From Carboxylicivirga mesophila (GTDB taxonomy: Bacteria > Bacteroidota > Bacteroidia > Bacteroidales > Marinilabiliaceae), in NCBI RefSeq assembly GCF_018271975.1, contig NZ_JAGUCN010000008.1:145019-209018 (forward strand): 64,000 nt of DNA, written 5' to 3'. Made by a program: the position numbers and the translations under genes. Below are positions 1-9,023 of this stretch, piece by piece (positions within the stretch are counted from its first letter, which is position 1; each line of letters starts with the position of its first letter). Below the pieces are notes generated by a model. It saw only the letters and a list, made by a program, of their open reading frames with translations. It ran no database searches and was not told the DNA's origin.

Positions 1-87
1 CACCGCACAGGTTTAGACTATGTGTCATGTTCGCCTTTCCGTGTGCCTATTGCACGTTTGGCTGCAGCACAAGCTAACCTTCGTTAA
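1..87 (+). CDS. ppdK: pyruvate, phosphate dikinase, C-terminal end (partial)
   Basis: The window opens inside a reading frame giving 28 residues and a TAA stop. The tail contains GLDYVSCSPFRVPIARLAAA, which I recognise as the conserved C-terminus of pyruvate phosphate dikinase; the Cys lies in the PEP/pyruvate-binding domain of that family. The enzyme interconverts pyruvate, ATP and phosphate with PEP, AMP and pyrophosphate in the cytoplasm. Only the last few percent of the gene is visible, so nothing can be said of the rest. A rho-independent terminator follows the stop directly. Confidence 0.85.
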   Translation, partial: HRTGLDYVSCSPFRVPIARLAAAQANLR

Positions 88-112
88 TCATACAAAAACG
101 AATTAATATAAG

Positions 113-150
113 AAAGGTCGCTCAATACGGGCGACCTTTATTTTTTTATT
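113..150 (+). terminator. rho-independent terminator after ppdK
   Basis: A perfect 9-bp stem (113-121 with 131-139, arm aaaggtcgc) encloses a 9-nt loop and runs into a T-rich tract (137-150). It sits 25 bp past the ppdK stop and before the ruvX promoter, so it separates the two units. Confidence 0.85.
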
Positions 151-153
151 GCA

Positions 154-183
154 TTTGAATGATTAACTAATGCATTATCTTTG
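154..183 (+). promoter_or_regulatory. Bacteroidota-type promoter of ruvX-def
   Basis: A TTTG (154-157) lies 18 bp before TATCTTTG (176-183). The latter matches the Bacteroidota -7 consensus TAnnTTTG and the former its -33 element. The ATG of ruvX follows 15 bp after the -7 box. Confidence 0.6.
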
Positions 184-198
184 TAGCAAAGTATAGAA

Positions 199-615
199 AT
201 GGGCAGAATTCTGGCAATCGATTATGGTCGAAAGAAAAGTGGTGTAGCAGTAACAGATCCAATGCAAATTATAGCCAATGGGTTGACCACTGTATCATCG
301 CACGAGCTATTTGATTTTATAGTTAAATATATGCAAGATGAAGAGGTTGAGAAAATTGTGGTGGGTTATCCGACGCAAACAACCGGAGAGGTATCTGAGT
401 CCATGAAGTACATTGAACCCTTTGTAAATCGATTGAAGAAGAATTTTCCGGACTTACCGGTGGAGTGGGTTGATGAGCGTTTTACTTCTAAAATAGCCTT
501 TCAGGCCATGATTGATGGCGGATTGAAGAAGAAGGCTCGTCGGAACAAAGCTATGATCGATAAGGTGAGTGCCACCATTATTTTGCAAACCTACCTTGAA
601 CAGAAGCATATATGA
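199..615 (+). CDS. ruvX: Holliday junction resolvase-like nuclease RuvX/YqgF
   Basis: The 138-residue product has the RNase H-like fold of the YqgF family at its usual length. The N-terminus ILAIDYGRKKSGVAVTD carries the first catalytic Asp, a central VVGYP strand follows, VDERFTS carries the catalytic Glu, and the C-terminal AMIDKVSATIIL helix carries the last Asp. In bacteria the family acts on rRNA precursors and possibly on recombination intermediates. The ATG lies just after a clear promoter. The gene overlaps def by 4 bp (ATGA), so the two are probably translated together. Confidence 0.93.
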   Translation: MGRILAIDYGRKKSGVAVTDPMQIIANGLTTVSSHELFDFIVKYMQDEEVEKIVVGYPTQTTGEVSESMKYIEPFVNRLKKNFPDLPVEWVDERFTSKIAFQAMIDGGLKKKARRNKAMIDKVSATIILQTYLEQKHI

Positions 616-1163
616 TTTTACCTATAGCTGTGTATGGCCACCCGGTTTTGAGGCAGGTTGCTAAGGCAGTTGGGCCTGAATATCCCAATTTGCAACAATT
701 TATAAAAGACTTGTGGGCCACCATGTATCGTACTGATGGGATAGGATTAGCAGCTCCTCAGGTGGCGAAATCCATAAGGATGTTCGTCATTGATTTAGAT
801 GTGTTTAAGGATGACTATCCCGAACTTAAAGGCTTTAAAAAGGTGTTTATCAATCCTCAAATTGAGTTTCCCGGTTCAAAAAAAGTGAAGCTCTCTGAAG
901 GTTGTCTGAGCCTACCGGGCATTCATAAAAAAGTCAAGCGACCAGATAGGATTCGTATCCACTATCAGGATGAGGCTTTTAATAATATAACAGAAGAATA
1001 TAGTGGTTTTGCAGCGCGTGTAATTCAACATGAATACGACCATCTGGAAGGAAAACTATTTATCGATGAGCTCAATTGGCTGACAAAAGCAATGTTGAAG
1101 CGGCAGCTGCTTAACCTGCAAAATGGTAAAGTAAATGCTGATTATCGCACTTTATCAGTCTAG
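612..1163 (+). CDS. def: peptide deformylase
   Basis: This 183-residue metalloenzyme removes the formyl group from the N-terminal Met of new proteins in the cytoplasm. All three family motifs are present in order: GIGLAAPQ (about residues 43-50), EGCLSLPG with the metal-binding Cys, and QHEYDHLEG with the HExxH-type metal and catalytic residues. The ATG overlaps the ruvX stop. The C-terminus is slightly extended, as in other Bacteroidota deformylases. No terminator was found after the stop. Confidence 0.96.
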   Translation: MILPIAVYGHPVLRQVAKAVGPEYPNLQQFIKDLWATMYRTDGIGLAAPQVAKSIRMFVIDLDVFKDDYPELKGFKKVFINPQIEFPGSKKVKLSEGCLSLPGIHKKVKRPDRIRIHYQDEAFNNITEEYSGFAARVIQHEYDHLEGKLFIDELNWLTKAMLKRQLLNLQNGKVNADYRTLSV

Positions 1164-1301
1164 AAGCCTTTTGTCTAACTAGGCGTAACATTTATTAATC
1201 AATTACTTACTTTTATCATTAATAATCTACAGTTGGTGTAAAGAATTATTCAGGCACTAAGAATTGTGTTATCTTCATTAACACATTTTAACTTACTAGC
1301 C

Positions 1302-4300
1302 ATGATTAAACTTTTACACATTATTAAAGCAACAGCAGTAGTTGGTCTACTATTGCTATCAACAAGCGCGTTTGGCCAACAGCGCATTTATGTAAAAACC
1401 GGTGGTGCTGATTATACTGCCATTGTAGATCACGCTGATTGGGATGCTGCAACGCACGATTTGCAAGCAGCCATTAATGCAATAGCAGCCGAAGAAGGAG
1501 GAGGTGAAGTTTGGGTTGCCAAAGGCATTTATTTTCCAACAGAGATATTTAATGGAGATGCATCAGATAACCGAAATAAGTCGTTTATCTTAAAAAACAA
1601 TGTTAGAGTTGTTGGTGGTTTTGCCGGCACTGAAACAGAAGAAGGCCAGCGGACAAACTATACATATGATGCAGCTGAAAGTACCTATGGAGAAAATGCT
1701 ACAATTCTGGATGGCGATTTAGGTTCAGAACGCTCTTATCATGTTGTATTTCTTGGTAATCTATCTGATGCAACTGCAAAACTGGAAGGTGTTATAATTC
1801 GTAATGGAATTGCAAATGCAGCAAGCACTGAAGTTGGTTTTGAGGATTCCAATTATTTTGGTGGAGGTATATATGCCAGAAATGGAGGTGCTTTTGATGA
1901 TTGCACCATAATTGATAATCGAGGTGGTTTAGGCGGAGGCGCTTATTGTGTGTCTGCTACCTTTAATAATTGCACCTTTGTAAATAATCGTGGATGGTAC
2001 TCTTCATCTGAATACAATGGTAAAGGAGGTGGTCTTTTTGTGCATGAAGAATCGCTGGTGACTAATTGTGAATTTATTGGTAACCTTGCCGATAACGATG
2101 GTGGAGGTATTTACTCAAGTGGGAGTGTGTTTACGAATATTACTTTCAGTGGTAATACAGCAGGCAATAATGGAGGAGCCATCTGTACCTATGCTGATGG
2201 CGCAACTTATAATGGAGGTGTGTATACGACCTGTACCTTAACCAATAATTCAGCCGATGGTAATGGTGGTGCCATTTATGCATTGCCAGGAGGTGGTACC
2301 TTTAATGATTTTATTATCAATGGAAACAATGCCAATAAAGGGGGCGGAGTCTATTTAAATACTGGTGCTACTCTATCAGAATCTACCATATTTGAAAATA
2401 CTGTAGTTACCTCGCATGCCGGGGTTTATAATGTGGGAGGTCTTATTGAGGGCTGTACAATAGAAAACAACAGCGGTACTGGAGTGTTTTTGGATGGAGG
2501 AGTAGCTAAAAACACAATAATCAAAGGTAACTATGGTGCCAGTACTGGAGCTGGTGTGCTTATGTCTGGGGCTGCAGAACTGAATACTTGTCACGTTTAT
2601 GATAATGAGAGCGAGAGAGGTGGTGGTGTGTATGCTAATGATGGTGCATTAATCATCAACTCATTAATTAATAATAATACTGCTGAGTTAAGCGGAGGTG
2701 GATTATATATAAATGGAGTAGTTGCTGTTATTAATACAACAGTAACCCGCAACAAAGTACTTAGCGTTACAGGATTAGGACAAGGTGTTTTGTGTAATGC
2801 ACCAAGCACCCCATCAGGATCTGGTGAATTTGTTAATTCAATTATATGTAGCAATGAGGGAAGTAATCCTGCAAGCACTGAGATTGATTATGCTCCTGAT
2901 GTGACTGCAACATTTCAATATACAGCTGTTGAAAGTAGTGCAAACAGTGGAGAAAGTAATGTTGAGTTAGAACCGTCTGCAGAGGTATTTGTAATGCCAA
3001 CAATGTTTGCAGGTGCAGCTTCAACGCCTGAAGAAGAGGCTGAGTTTGAAACGGCGGATTGGCGATTAAATCTGTTATCACCATGTTTCAATGGGGGTAC
3101 TCCTGATATAACAGGTCTAAACCTACCGGCTAATGATTTGCATGGTAACGACAGGGTTTATAAGACACGTGTTGATATGGGTGCAATTGAAAACGTTTAT
3201 TATGATGTGACAATAGCGTACACTGGTTTGGGGGCAACTTCTCCTGCAACTGATTTATCAGTTTTGCCAGGTGATGATTTAGAGATTATTATGACCCCGG
3301 TTGAAGGGAACGGAGTTTCTGATGTAGTTGTAAATAGCGAAAGTGTTTACGACCAAATGATTGACAAAGGTGATGGAACATTCAGTTATACTATTAGTGC
3401 CATTGGGGAAGATAAGGCTGTTAATGTAACATTCTTGCCTTATTATACAGTGACTGCTACGGCTGGAGATGGTGGTAGTATTTCTCCGTTAACATCGGTT
3501 ATTCTTGAAGGAAGAAGTAGTGATGAATTCACTATCACGCCTGAAGCCGGATATAAATTAACATCCTTGCTATTGGATGGAGAGGAAGTGCAATGGGAAG
3601 ACAATGCAGGTGTTTTAACTTATACAGTACCTGCAGTTACAGCTGATGCATCTTTAGTTGCAGCCTTCACTCAGTACTATACTGTAACAGCGACAGCTGG
3701 TGTAGGAGGAGCCATAACGCCACCTACTTCAGAAGTTTTAATTAATGAAAATAGTGATGAGTTTACCATAACACCTGATGCTGGTTATAAACTTACATCA
3801 TTGCAGCTAGATGGTGAAGAGGTTGAGTGGCAAGATAATGCAGGTGTTTTAACTTATACCGTTTCTACGGTTACAGCAGATGCATCTTTGGTTGCAGCGT
3901 TTACACAATACTTTACTGTATCAGTCACAGCAGGCGTAGGAGGTGCTATAACACCAGCTAGTTCAGAAGTTCTTATTAATGAAGACAGCGAGGAGTTTAC
4001 CATTACTCCTGATGCAGGATATAAATTAACATCCTTACAGTTAGGTGGAGAGGAAGTGCAATGGGAAGACAACGCAGGTGTTTTAACATATACGGTAACC
4101 ACTGTTACAACTGATGTATCTTTAGTTGCAGCGTTTACACAATACTATACAGTAACTGCCACAGCAGGCACTGGAGGTACTATAACACCAGCCAGCTCAG
4201 AAGTTCTTATCAATGAAGATAGTGACGAATTTACCATTACGCCTGAGGCTGGATATAAATTAACGTCCTTACTGTTAGACGGAGAGGAAGTGCAATGGGA

Positions 4301-4865
4301 AGACAATGCAGGTGTTTTAACTTATACGGTTTCTGCGGTTGCAGCTGATGCATCTTTAGTTGCAGCCTTCACACAATACTTTACTGTAACGGTAAATGCC
4401 AATGATGGCGGTGCAGTAGAAAGTGAGGGTGCTAATGAATTGTATATCAATGGATTTTTTAATATTGTAATAACACCTGACCAAGGATATACAATTACCT
4501 CAGTAACCATTAATGATGGTGTTAATGTGGTTGATGAGTTAACCGAAGATAATGGTGTGTATTCTATGCAACTGACCGATATAGCTGAAGACAAAAATGT
4601 TGTGGTCACTTTTGAACTGGCGAATTCGATTTCGAAGAACAGTGCTGCAAAGCATCGGGTATATCCGACAGTTACCAACGGATTAGTTAATGTCGAAGGT
4701 GACTATGAACGTATAGAGATCGTTAGTTTAACAGGCAACATAGTTAAGCAGTTAAAGAACGATACTGGCGGTCAGCTTGAATTGTATGATTTAAGTCCGG
4801 GCACTTATATTGTGGTTATTCACTCTAAATCCGGGCGAACGTTATCAAAAATCATTAAAAAATAA
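1302..4865 (+). CDS. T9SS-exported beta-helix protein with InlB-like repeats
   Basis: A predicted cell-surface or secreted protein of 1187 residues. I chose the ATG at 1302 because a typical signal peptide (IIKATAVVGLLLLSTSAFG) follows it; an in-frame GTG at 1266 would add 12 residues ahead of the signal. Residues about 30-600 are Gly/Asn-rich short repeats of the right-handed parallel beta-helix type. They end in SPCFNGGTPDI..LPANDLHGNDR..DMGAIE, the choice-of-anchor-Q signature. After a linker come four near-identical 78-residue repeats (about 714-1025) of the divergent InlB B-repeat/bacterial-repeat type, then a diverged fifth. The last roughly 75 residues (VYPTVTNGLVNVEG...LSPGTYIVVI...) are a type A sorting domain for the type IX secretion system. 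The substrate is unknown; adhesion or polysaccharide binding is a guess. A terminator follows. Confidence 0.8.
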   Translation: MIKLLHIIKATAVVGLLLLSTSAFGQQRIYVKTGGADYTAIVDHADWDAATHDLQAAINAIAAEEGGGEVWVAKGIYFPTEIFNGDASDNRNKSFILKNNVRVVGGFAGTETEEGQRTNYTYDAAESTYGENATILDGDLGSERSYHVVFLGNLSDATAKLEGVIIRNGIANAASTEVGFEDSNYFGGGIYARNGGAFDDCTIIDNRGGLGGGAYCVSATFNNCTFVNNRGWYSSSEYNGKGGGLFVHEESLVTNCEFIGNLADNDGGGIYSSGSVFTNITFSGNTAGNNGGAICTYADGATYNGGVYTTCTLTNNSADGNGGAIYALPGGGTFNDFIINGNNANKGGGVYLNTGATLSESTIFENTVVTSHAGVYNVGGLIEGCTIENNSGTGVFLDGGVAKNTIIKGNYGASTGAGVLMSGAAELNTCHVYDNESERGGGVYANDGALIINSLINNNTAELSGGGLYINGVVAVINTTVTRNKVLSVTGLGQGVLCNAPSTPSGSGEFVNSIICSNEGSNPASTEIDYAPDVTATFQYTAVESSANSGESNVELEPSAEVFVMPTMFAGAASTPEEEAEFETADWRLNLLSPCFNGGTPDITGLNLPANDLHGNDRVYKTRVDMGAIENVYYDVTIAYTGLGATSPATDLSVLPGDDLEIIMTPVEGNGVSDVVVNSESVYDQMIDKGDGTFSYTISAIGEDKAVNVTFLPYYTVTATAGDGGSISPLTSVILEGRSSDEFTITPEAGYKLTSLLLDGEEVQWEDNAGVLTYTVPAVTADASLVAAFTQYYTVTATAGVGGAITPPTSEVLINENSDEFTITPDAGYKLTSLQLDGEEVEWQDNAGVLTYTVSTVTADASLVAAFTQYFTVSVTAGVGGAITPASSEVLINEDSEEFTITPDAGYKLTSLQLGGEEVQWEDNAGVLTYTVTTVTTDVSLVAAFTQYYTVTATAGTGGTITPASSEVLINEDSDEFTITPEAGYKLTSLLLDGEEVQWEDNAGVLTYTVSAVAADASLVAAFTQYFTVTVNANDGGAVESEGANELYINGFFNIVITPDQGYTITSVTINDGVNVVDELTEDNGVYSMQLTDIAEDKNVVVTFELANSISKNSAAKHRVYPTVTNGLVNVEGDYERIEIVSLTGNIVKQLKNDTGGQLELYDLSPGTYIVVIHSKSGRTLSKIIKK
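3441..4376 (+). repeat. four 234-bp tandem repeats inside a coding region
   Basis: Units start at 3441, 3675, 3909 and 4143, each exactly 234 bp (78 codons). Each opens with a Y-[YF]-T-V strand and ends in a LVAAFTQ strand. Long stretches around ggtgttttaacttatac are almost the same in all copies. A fifth, diverged copy begins at 4377. Confidence 0.9.
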
Positions 4866-4874
4866 AGTTTAGCG

Positions 4875-4904
4875 ATGAGGGGGTTATCCCCTCATTGTGT
4901 TTTA
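4875..4904 (+). terminator. terminator after the beta-helix protein gene
   Basis: An 8-bp perfect GC-rich stem (4875-4882 with 4888-4895) with a 5-nt loop is followed by tgtgtttt. It lies 10 bp after the stop at 4865 and separates the gene from the polysaccharide locus. Confidence 0.7.
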
Positions 4905-4914
4905 CTATTAAAAT

Positions 4915-5994
4915 ATGAAGGTAGCTTTATTGATCCGTACTCTTCTATCAGGTGGGGCAGAGAAGCAATGTGTAATTCTGGCTGAAGTATTGGCTCCTTT
5001 ACATGATGTTATCGTAATCGTGCAAAATGGGGAGCAAATAAATTCGCATTTCAGGGAGCGGCTGGAACAGGTTGATGTACCGGTTTATCGTTTGGACTAC
5101 GCCCGTTGGCACAACAAATTAATGAAGCTAAATGGTATTGTTAAGGCTGAAAAGGTTGATATAATGTTCTCTTACCTGACCAGTGATAATATTTTGGCCG
5201 GAGGCGTTCGAATGCTTAACAAACGGCTTAAAGTAGTTGGGGGCATAAGGAATTGTAAGATGGATAAAGGACGGTTTATGGTGAATAAACTGTTAAGTCG
5301 ATACCTGCATGATAGGACTGTATTTAATAATCATTCAGGTTATCAGGAATTTATTCAAAGAGGATTTAAACCAGTTAAGTGCCAGGTTATCAGTAATAGT
5401 ATTGATGACCTTAATGAGACCTTCATTGAGCGAAGCAGTAACCTGAGAGTTAATGTATTGTCGGTTTGCAGATTTATTGAACAAAAAGACCTGCCAACCG
5501 CTTTAAATGTTATTAAGCAACTGGTTGAAAAGGAGGAGATTCCGATAAAATACATTTTGGTTGGTTATGGTGAACTGGAGCAGTACCTAAGAGAATTAAT
5601 AATTGAAATGAAATTGTCAGATTGTGTTGAGATGGTTATTAAACCTGATAACTTACAAGATTATTATAAGATGGCTGATGTTTATTTGTGCACGTCCTTA
5701 TTTGAGGGAACTTCCAACTCAATCATGGAGGCCTTGAGCTTTAACTTGCCAGTTGTAACAACCAATGTTGGAGATAACAATCAGCTCGTTGTAGAAGGAG
5801 AAAATGGTATGGTACTGGAAGTAGGTGATGTCGATGGTATGGTTAATCATTTAAAGCGTTTATGTACCAATGGTCAGTTACGAAAAGACTATGGTGCGAG
5901 GTCAAAAGAGATATTGACAGAGAAGTTTTCACGTTCTAGGTTTGAAGAAAATTATCAAATACTAATTAATGCATTAAATGAGGATGAGCGATGA
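4915..5994 (+). CDS. glycosyltransferase family 4 (GT-B fold)
   Basis: This 359-residue cytoplasmic glycosyltransferase is the first gene of the polysaccharide locus. The N-terminal GT-B domain starts VALLIRTLLSGGAEKQ, with the GG loop that binds the donor. The C-terminal domain carries the GT4 E-x7-E type signature in FEGTSNSIMEALSFNLPVV, followed by VGDNNQLVVEGENGMV. The sugar donor and linkage cannot be read from the sequence. It overlaps the next gene by 4 bp (ATGA), so the two are coupled. It resembles the product of 22467-23558 in its nucleotide-sugar site. Confidence 0.85.
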   Translation: MKVALLIRTLLSGGAEKQCVILAEVLAPLHDVIVIVQNGEQINSHFRERLEQVDVPVYRLDYARWHNKLMKLNGIVKAEKVDIMFSYLTSDNILAGGVRMLNKRLKVVGGIRNCKMDKGRFMVNKLLSRYLHDRTVFNNHSGYQEFIQRGFKPVKCQVISNSIDDLNETFIERSSNLRVNVLSVCRFIEQKDLPTALNVIKQLVEKEEIPIKYILVGYGELEQYLRELIIEMKLSDCVEMVIKPDNLQDYYKMADVYLCTSLFEGTSNSIMEALSFNLPVVTTNVGDNNQLVVEGENGMVLEVGDVDGMVNHLKRLCTNGQLRKDYGARSKEILTEKFSRSRFEENYQILINALNEDER

Positions 5995-6668
5995 AAAAGG
6001 TGGCTTTATTGCAATCAAACTATATACCCTGGAAGGGTTATTTTAGTATTATTGCCAATGTTGATATGTTTGTGTTTCATGATGATTTACAGTATACTAA
6101 GCAGGATTGGCGTAATAGAAATAAAATAAAAACAGATAAGGGACTTGAGTGGCTTACTATCCCTTGTGGGAGCAATGAGCATATCAATATTTGTGATGTT
6201 CAACTTAAAGATAAAGGTTGGCAAAAGAAGCACTGGAATAAGATATATCAGCACTATCGTAAAGCTAAATTTTTTAAGGATTATCAAGGTTTTTTTGAGG
6301 AAATATACCTGGGTACTAAGTGGGATACGTTATCTGATATGAATCAAATGGTAATAAAGCGCATTTCCAATGAGTTATTGGGACTTAATGCCCAATTTGA
6401 TGATACCCGAAAGTACAAGCTGGAAGCCACAAAGTCAGATAGGGTTATTGAGCTTTTAAGAAAGGTTGAAGCAACTGACTATTATTCAGGACCTGCGGCA
6501 AAGTCATATCTTGATGTAGATAAGTGTCAGCAGCATAATATTAATGTGCATTGGATGGATTACTCTAATTATAAGGTGTATCCGCAACTTTATAATGGAT
6601 TTGAACATGCCGTTTCAATAATTGATCTGGTATTTAATGTTGGCCCGGATGCCCGAAAATACTTATAA
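5991..6668 (+). CDS. WbqC-like family protein
   Basis: The 225-residue protein opens with VALLQSNYIPWKGYFSII, and DMFVFHDDLQYTKQDWRNRN follows. This is the signature of the WbqC family, common in O-antigen and capsule loci. The biochemical role is not firmly known; proposals centre on modified sugars or sugar-linked amino acids. The length is normal for the family. It overlaps the preceding glycosyltransferase by 4 bp and lies 13 bp before a lipoprotein gene, so it is within one operon. Confidence 0.8.
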   Translation: MKKVALLQSNYIPWKGYFSIIANVDMFVFHDDLQYTKQDWRNRNKIKTDKGLEWLTIPCGSNEHINICDVQLKDKGWQKKHWNKIYQHYRKAKFFKDYQGFFEEIYLGTKWDTLSDMNQMVIKRISNELLGLNAQFDDTRKYKLEATKSDRVIELLRKVEATDYYSGPAAKSYLDVDKCQQHNINVHWMDYSNYKVYPQLYNGFEHAVSIIDLVFNVGPDARKYL

Positions 6669-6681
6669 AATCTCTTAAGTT

Positions 6682-7518
6682 ATGAAGCACTTTAAATACA
6701 TGTTACTGTTCATTTTGATGAACCTCTTTTTTGTAAACTGTAACCAAACAAACTCCAATATGAAAACAGTTAAAGTTATTTTTCTACACCATAGTTTAGG
6801 AAAGATTGTATGGACTGGCTCTACCTCTAAATGGGTTAAGGCTCAACATAAACTGGGATTAAAAACAGCGGTACCTAAATGGTTCTCAAAATATAATAAG
6901 ACCAGTGATTACAAATATGACCTGGAAGAGATTGACTTTCCCAAAAGAGATCCCTACGGATGGAAGAATTTCCCCTATGATTATTATAACCTTTGGATTA
7001 ATGAGGACACCAACGGCAAATATCCGGATCCTACACTTGAAGAATTGACTGCTAATTATGATGTGGTTATACTCAAGCACTGTTACCCTGTGAGCAAGAT
7101 GGAAGGTGATACTCTTGCAGATATTAAGTCAAATCAAAAGACACTGGCCAACTACAAGCTTCAGTACCAGGCATTGAAAGAGAAGTTTCATCAATATCCA
7201 AATACGAAATTCATTGTTTGGACCAGTGCCGCATTAAATAAAAATCGCACGAACGAAGAGGAAGGATTGCGGACCAGGGAATTTGTTGAGTGGGTGCGCG
7301 ATGAATGGGACACACCTGAAGATAATGTTTACTTGTGGGATTTCTATGAGCTGGAGACACAGGGCGGATTATTTTTGAAGGATGAGTTTGCAGAAAGTGA
7401 ACGTGATTCACATCCGAATACCCAGTTTGCACAAATGGTATATCCTCTGTTTTGCCAAAGGATTGTTGATGTGGTTGAAAACAATGGTACAACAACAGAT
7501 TTAACAGGTCGAAAATGA
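6682..7518 (+). CDS. lipoprotein with SGNH-hydrolase-like features
   Basis: The 278-residue product has a lipoprotein signal peptide ending LMNLFFVNC, with Cys20 as the predicted lipidation site. After it, VKVIFLHHSLGKIVW sits where SGNH hydrolases have their nucleophile Ser, and DSHPNTQF near the C-terminus resembles the Asp-x-His block. Both are loose matches, so the enzyme assignment is tentative. An SGNH-type esterase would fit an acetylated polysaccharide, and the next gene is a hexapeptide acyltransferase overlapping by 4 bp. If lipidated, the protein acts in the periplasm or at the outer membrane. Confidence 0.5.
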   Translation: MKHFKYMLLFILMNLFFVNCNQTNSNMKTVKVIFLHHSLGKIVWTGSTSKWVKAQHKLGLKTAVPKWFSKYNKTSDYKYDLEEIDFPKRDPYGWKNFPYDYYNLWINEDTNGKYPDPTLEELTANYDVVILKHCYPVSKMEGDTLADIKSNQKTLANYKLQYQALKEKFHQYPNTKFIVWTSAALNKNRTNEEEGLRTREFVEWVRDEWDTPEDNVYLWDFYELETQGGLFLKDEFAESERDSHPNTQFAQMVYPLFCQRIVDVVENNGTTTDLTGRK

Positions 7519-8051
7519 GTATTGCGAGTAAAGTAAGAAACGGGGCATTTACCATATTAAACAGGCTGTTATTTGGGCAATTGAGGATTGCTCTGTTGCG
7601 CGCTTACGGCGTTAAAATCGGTACGAACTGCAATATATACTATTCCCAATTTTCGACTGAACATTATTTAATCGAAATAGGTAATCATGTAGTGGTTTCA
7701 AAGGGTGTGCAGTTTCTGACACATGATGGTGCCGTTTGGATTTTTCGGGATAAATATCCTGATTTAGATTTATTTGGGCCTATAAAAATTGGAAACAATA
7801 CTTGTATTGGTTTAAACTGTATTATTTTACCAAATACGTATATTGGGGATAATTGTATCATATCAGCTGGCTCGGTGGTTAAAGGAAAAATCCCTGACAA
7901 CTCACTGGTGATGGGGAATCCGGCAAAGGTGGTGATGAAAACGAATATGCAGGAAAAACTTTACTTGCTATCGCCCAATAAGATTCCAACGAAAAACTTA
8001 AGCTATAAAGCTAAGAAGCAAAAAATTAAAGCTCATTTTAAGGCAGAATAG
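7515..8051 (+). CDS. hexapeptide-repeat O-acyltransferase
   Basis: The 178-residue left-handed beta-helix protein has many hexapeptide turns, such as IGTNCNIYY, IKIGNNTCIGLNCIILPN, IGDNCIISAGSVVKG, ending NSLVMGNPAKVV. This is the pattern of the maltose/virginiamycin-type acetyltransferases that O-acetylate sugars from acetyl-CoA. The THDGA segment supplies the family's usual catalytic His. It overlaps the SGNH-like lipoprotein by 4 bp. A gap of 210 bp separates it from the export genes; I see no clear promoter or terminator there. Confidence 0.82.
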   Translation: MSIASKVRNGAFTILNRLLFGQLRIALLRAYGVKIGTNCNIYYSQFSTEHYLIEIGNHVVVSKGVQFLTHDGAVWIFRDKYPDLDLFGPIKIGNNTCIGLNCIILPNTYIGDNCIISAGSVVKGKIPDNSLVMGNPAKVVMKTNMQEKLYLLSPNKIPTKNLSYKAKKQKIKAHFKAE

Positions 8052-8261
8052 TTAACTCCTTTGCCTTGGTGGGTGCAGAAAAATTAGTTTAGGGCAAAAG
8101 GGTGTTTATCCTTAAAATCGGTTAGTTGGTAAAAATAAAAAGAGGCGTAAGTCCAATTTGTTTACATTAGAGTAATTGTGTAGTAAGGTAGCATTTGCAG
8201 ATGGTTTTTTAATGCAGGTGTTGCCTTTGAACCAGATACTTTAAACTAAAATTTTAGCCAA

Positions 8262-9023
8262 ATGAGACTTGCCCTGCAATTTTGTCTTGTATGTATGGTG
8301 TTCGTAGCATGCGTTCCCCAAAAAGATGTCGTATATGTTCAAGGTGAAGCGGATGATCAATATATGGATATCGAACATTCAAGTCCCGAGGAAAAAACGA
8401 CGATTGAACCTTATGATGAAATATACATTGAGATATTTAGCCTGGATCAGGATGAGGTGAACTTTCTTAATCGACGCCAGGGAGTTACCAATACGGCTGG
8501 GCCTGAGGGCTTTTCGCTAATAGCCCATAGAGTTGATGAGTTTGGACGTATTAATCTGCCAGTTATTGGAAAAATTAAATTATCAGGGTATACCCTTGAA
8601 GAAGCATCTGATTTGCTGGAAACAGAGCTTGCAGGTTACCTTAATAGTCCATCAGTTAAACTGAACTTTGTAAATAAAAATATTGCAGTGATGGGCTATG
8701 TTGCTCGTCCTGGCAGGTATTACTATTCAACTGATAAAATATCTATTTTTCAGGCATTAAGTATGGCTGGTGATATCCAGGAGTTTGGGAACCGAAAAAA
8801 CGTGTGTGTGATTCGTAATGTGGAGGATAAGATCACCAAGCACTACATAAACCTCACCAACGAAGAGTTATTTACTTCACCGTACTATTATCTCCGTTCA
8901 AATGATATTGTATATGTGGAGCCATTGAAAAGAAGATGGTGGGGCTTAGATACCTTCCCATATGCGCTTGTATTATCCTCAATTACAACCTTTATTTTAG
9001 TGTTAGATTATGTTGATAGATAA
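8262..9023 (+). CDS. polysaccharide export outer-membrane lipoprotein (Wza-like)
   Basis: A 253-residue outer-membrane export protein. The lipobox FVAC places the lipidated Cys at residue 17. TIEPYDEIYIEIFSL starts the Poly_export domain, and an SLBB domain follows (VMGYVARPGRYYY..ISIFQALSMAGDI). A single hydrophobic segment near the C-terminus (YALVLSSITTFILVLDYV) would cross the membrane, as in Bacteroidota Wza homologues. It forms the exit channel for the polymer together with the Wzc-like kinase encoded immediately downstream, whose start overlaps this gene by 14 bp. Confidence 0.9.
   Translation: MRLALQFCLVCMVFVACVPQKDVVYVQGEADDQYMDIEHSSPEEKTTIEPYDEIYIEIFSLDQDEVNFLNRRQGVTNTAGPEGFSLIAHRVDEFGRINLPVIGKIKLSGYTLEEASDLLETELAGYLNSPSVKLNFVNKNIAVMGYVARPGRYYYSTDKISIFQALSMAGDIQEFGNRKNVCVIRNVEDKITKHYINLTNEELFTSPYYYLRSNDIVYVEPLKRRWWGLDTFPYALVLSSITTFILVLDYVDR

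Noticed and set aside
1266..1301. GTG start for the beta-helix protein
   Set aside because: It would place 12 residues before a normal signal peptide; ATG 1302 starts the signal directly.
4322..4678. Minus-strand frames opposite the InlB-like repeats
   Set aside because: They arise from the repeated, low-complexity coding sequence of the real gene and repeat with its period.
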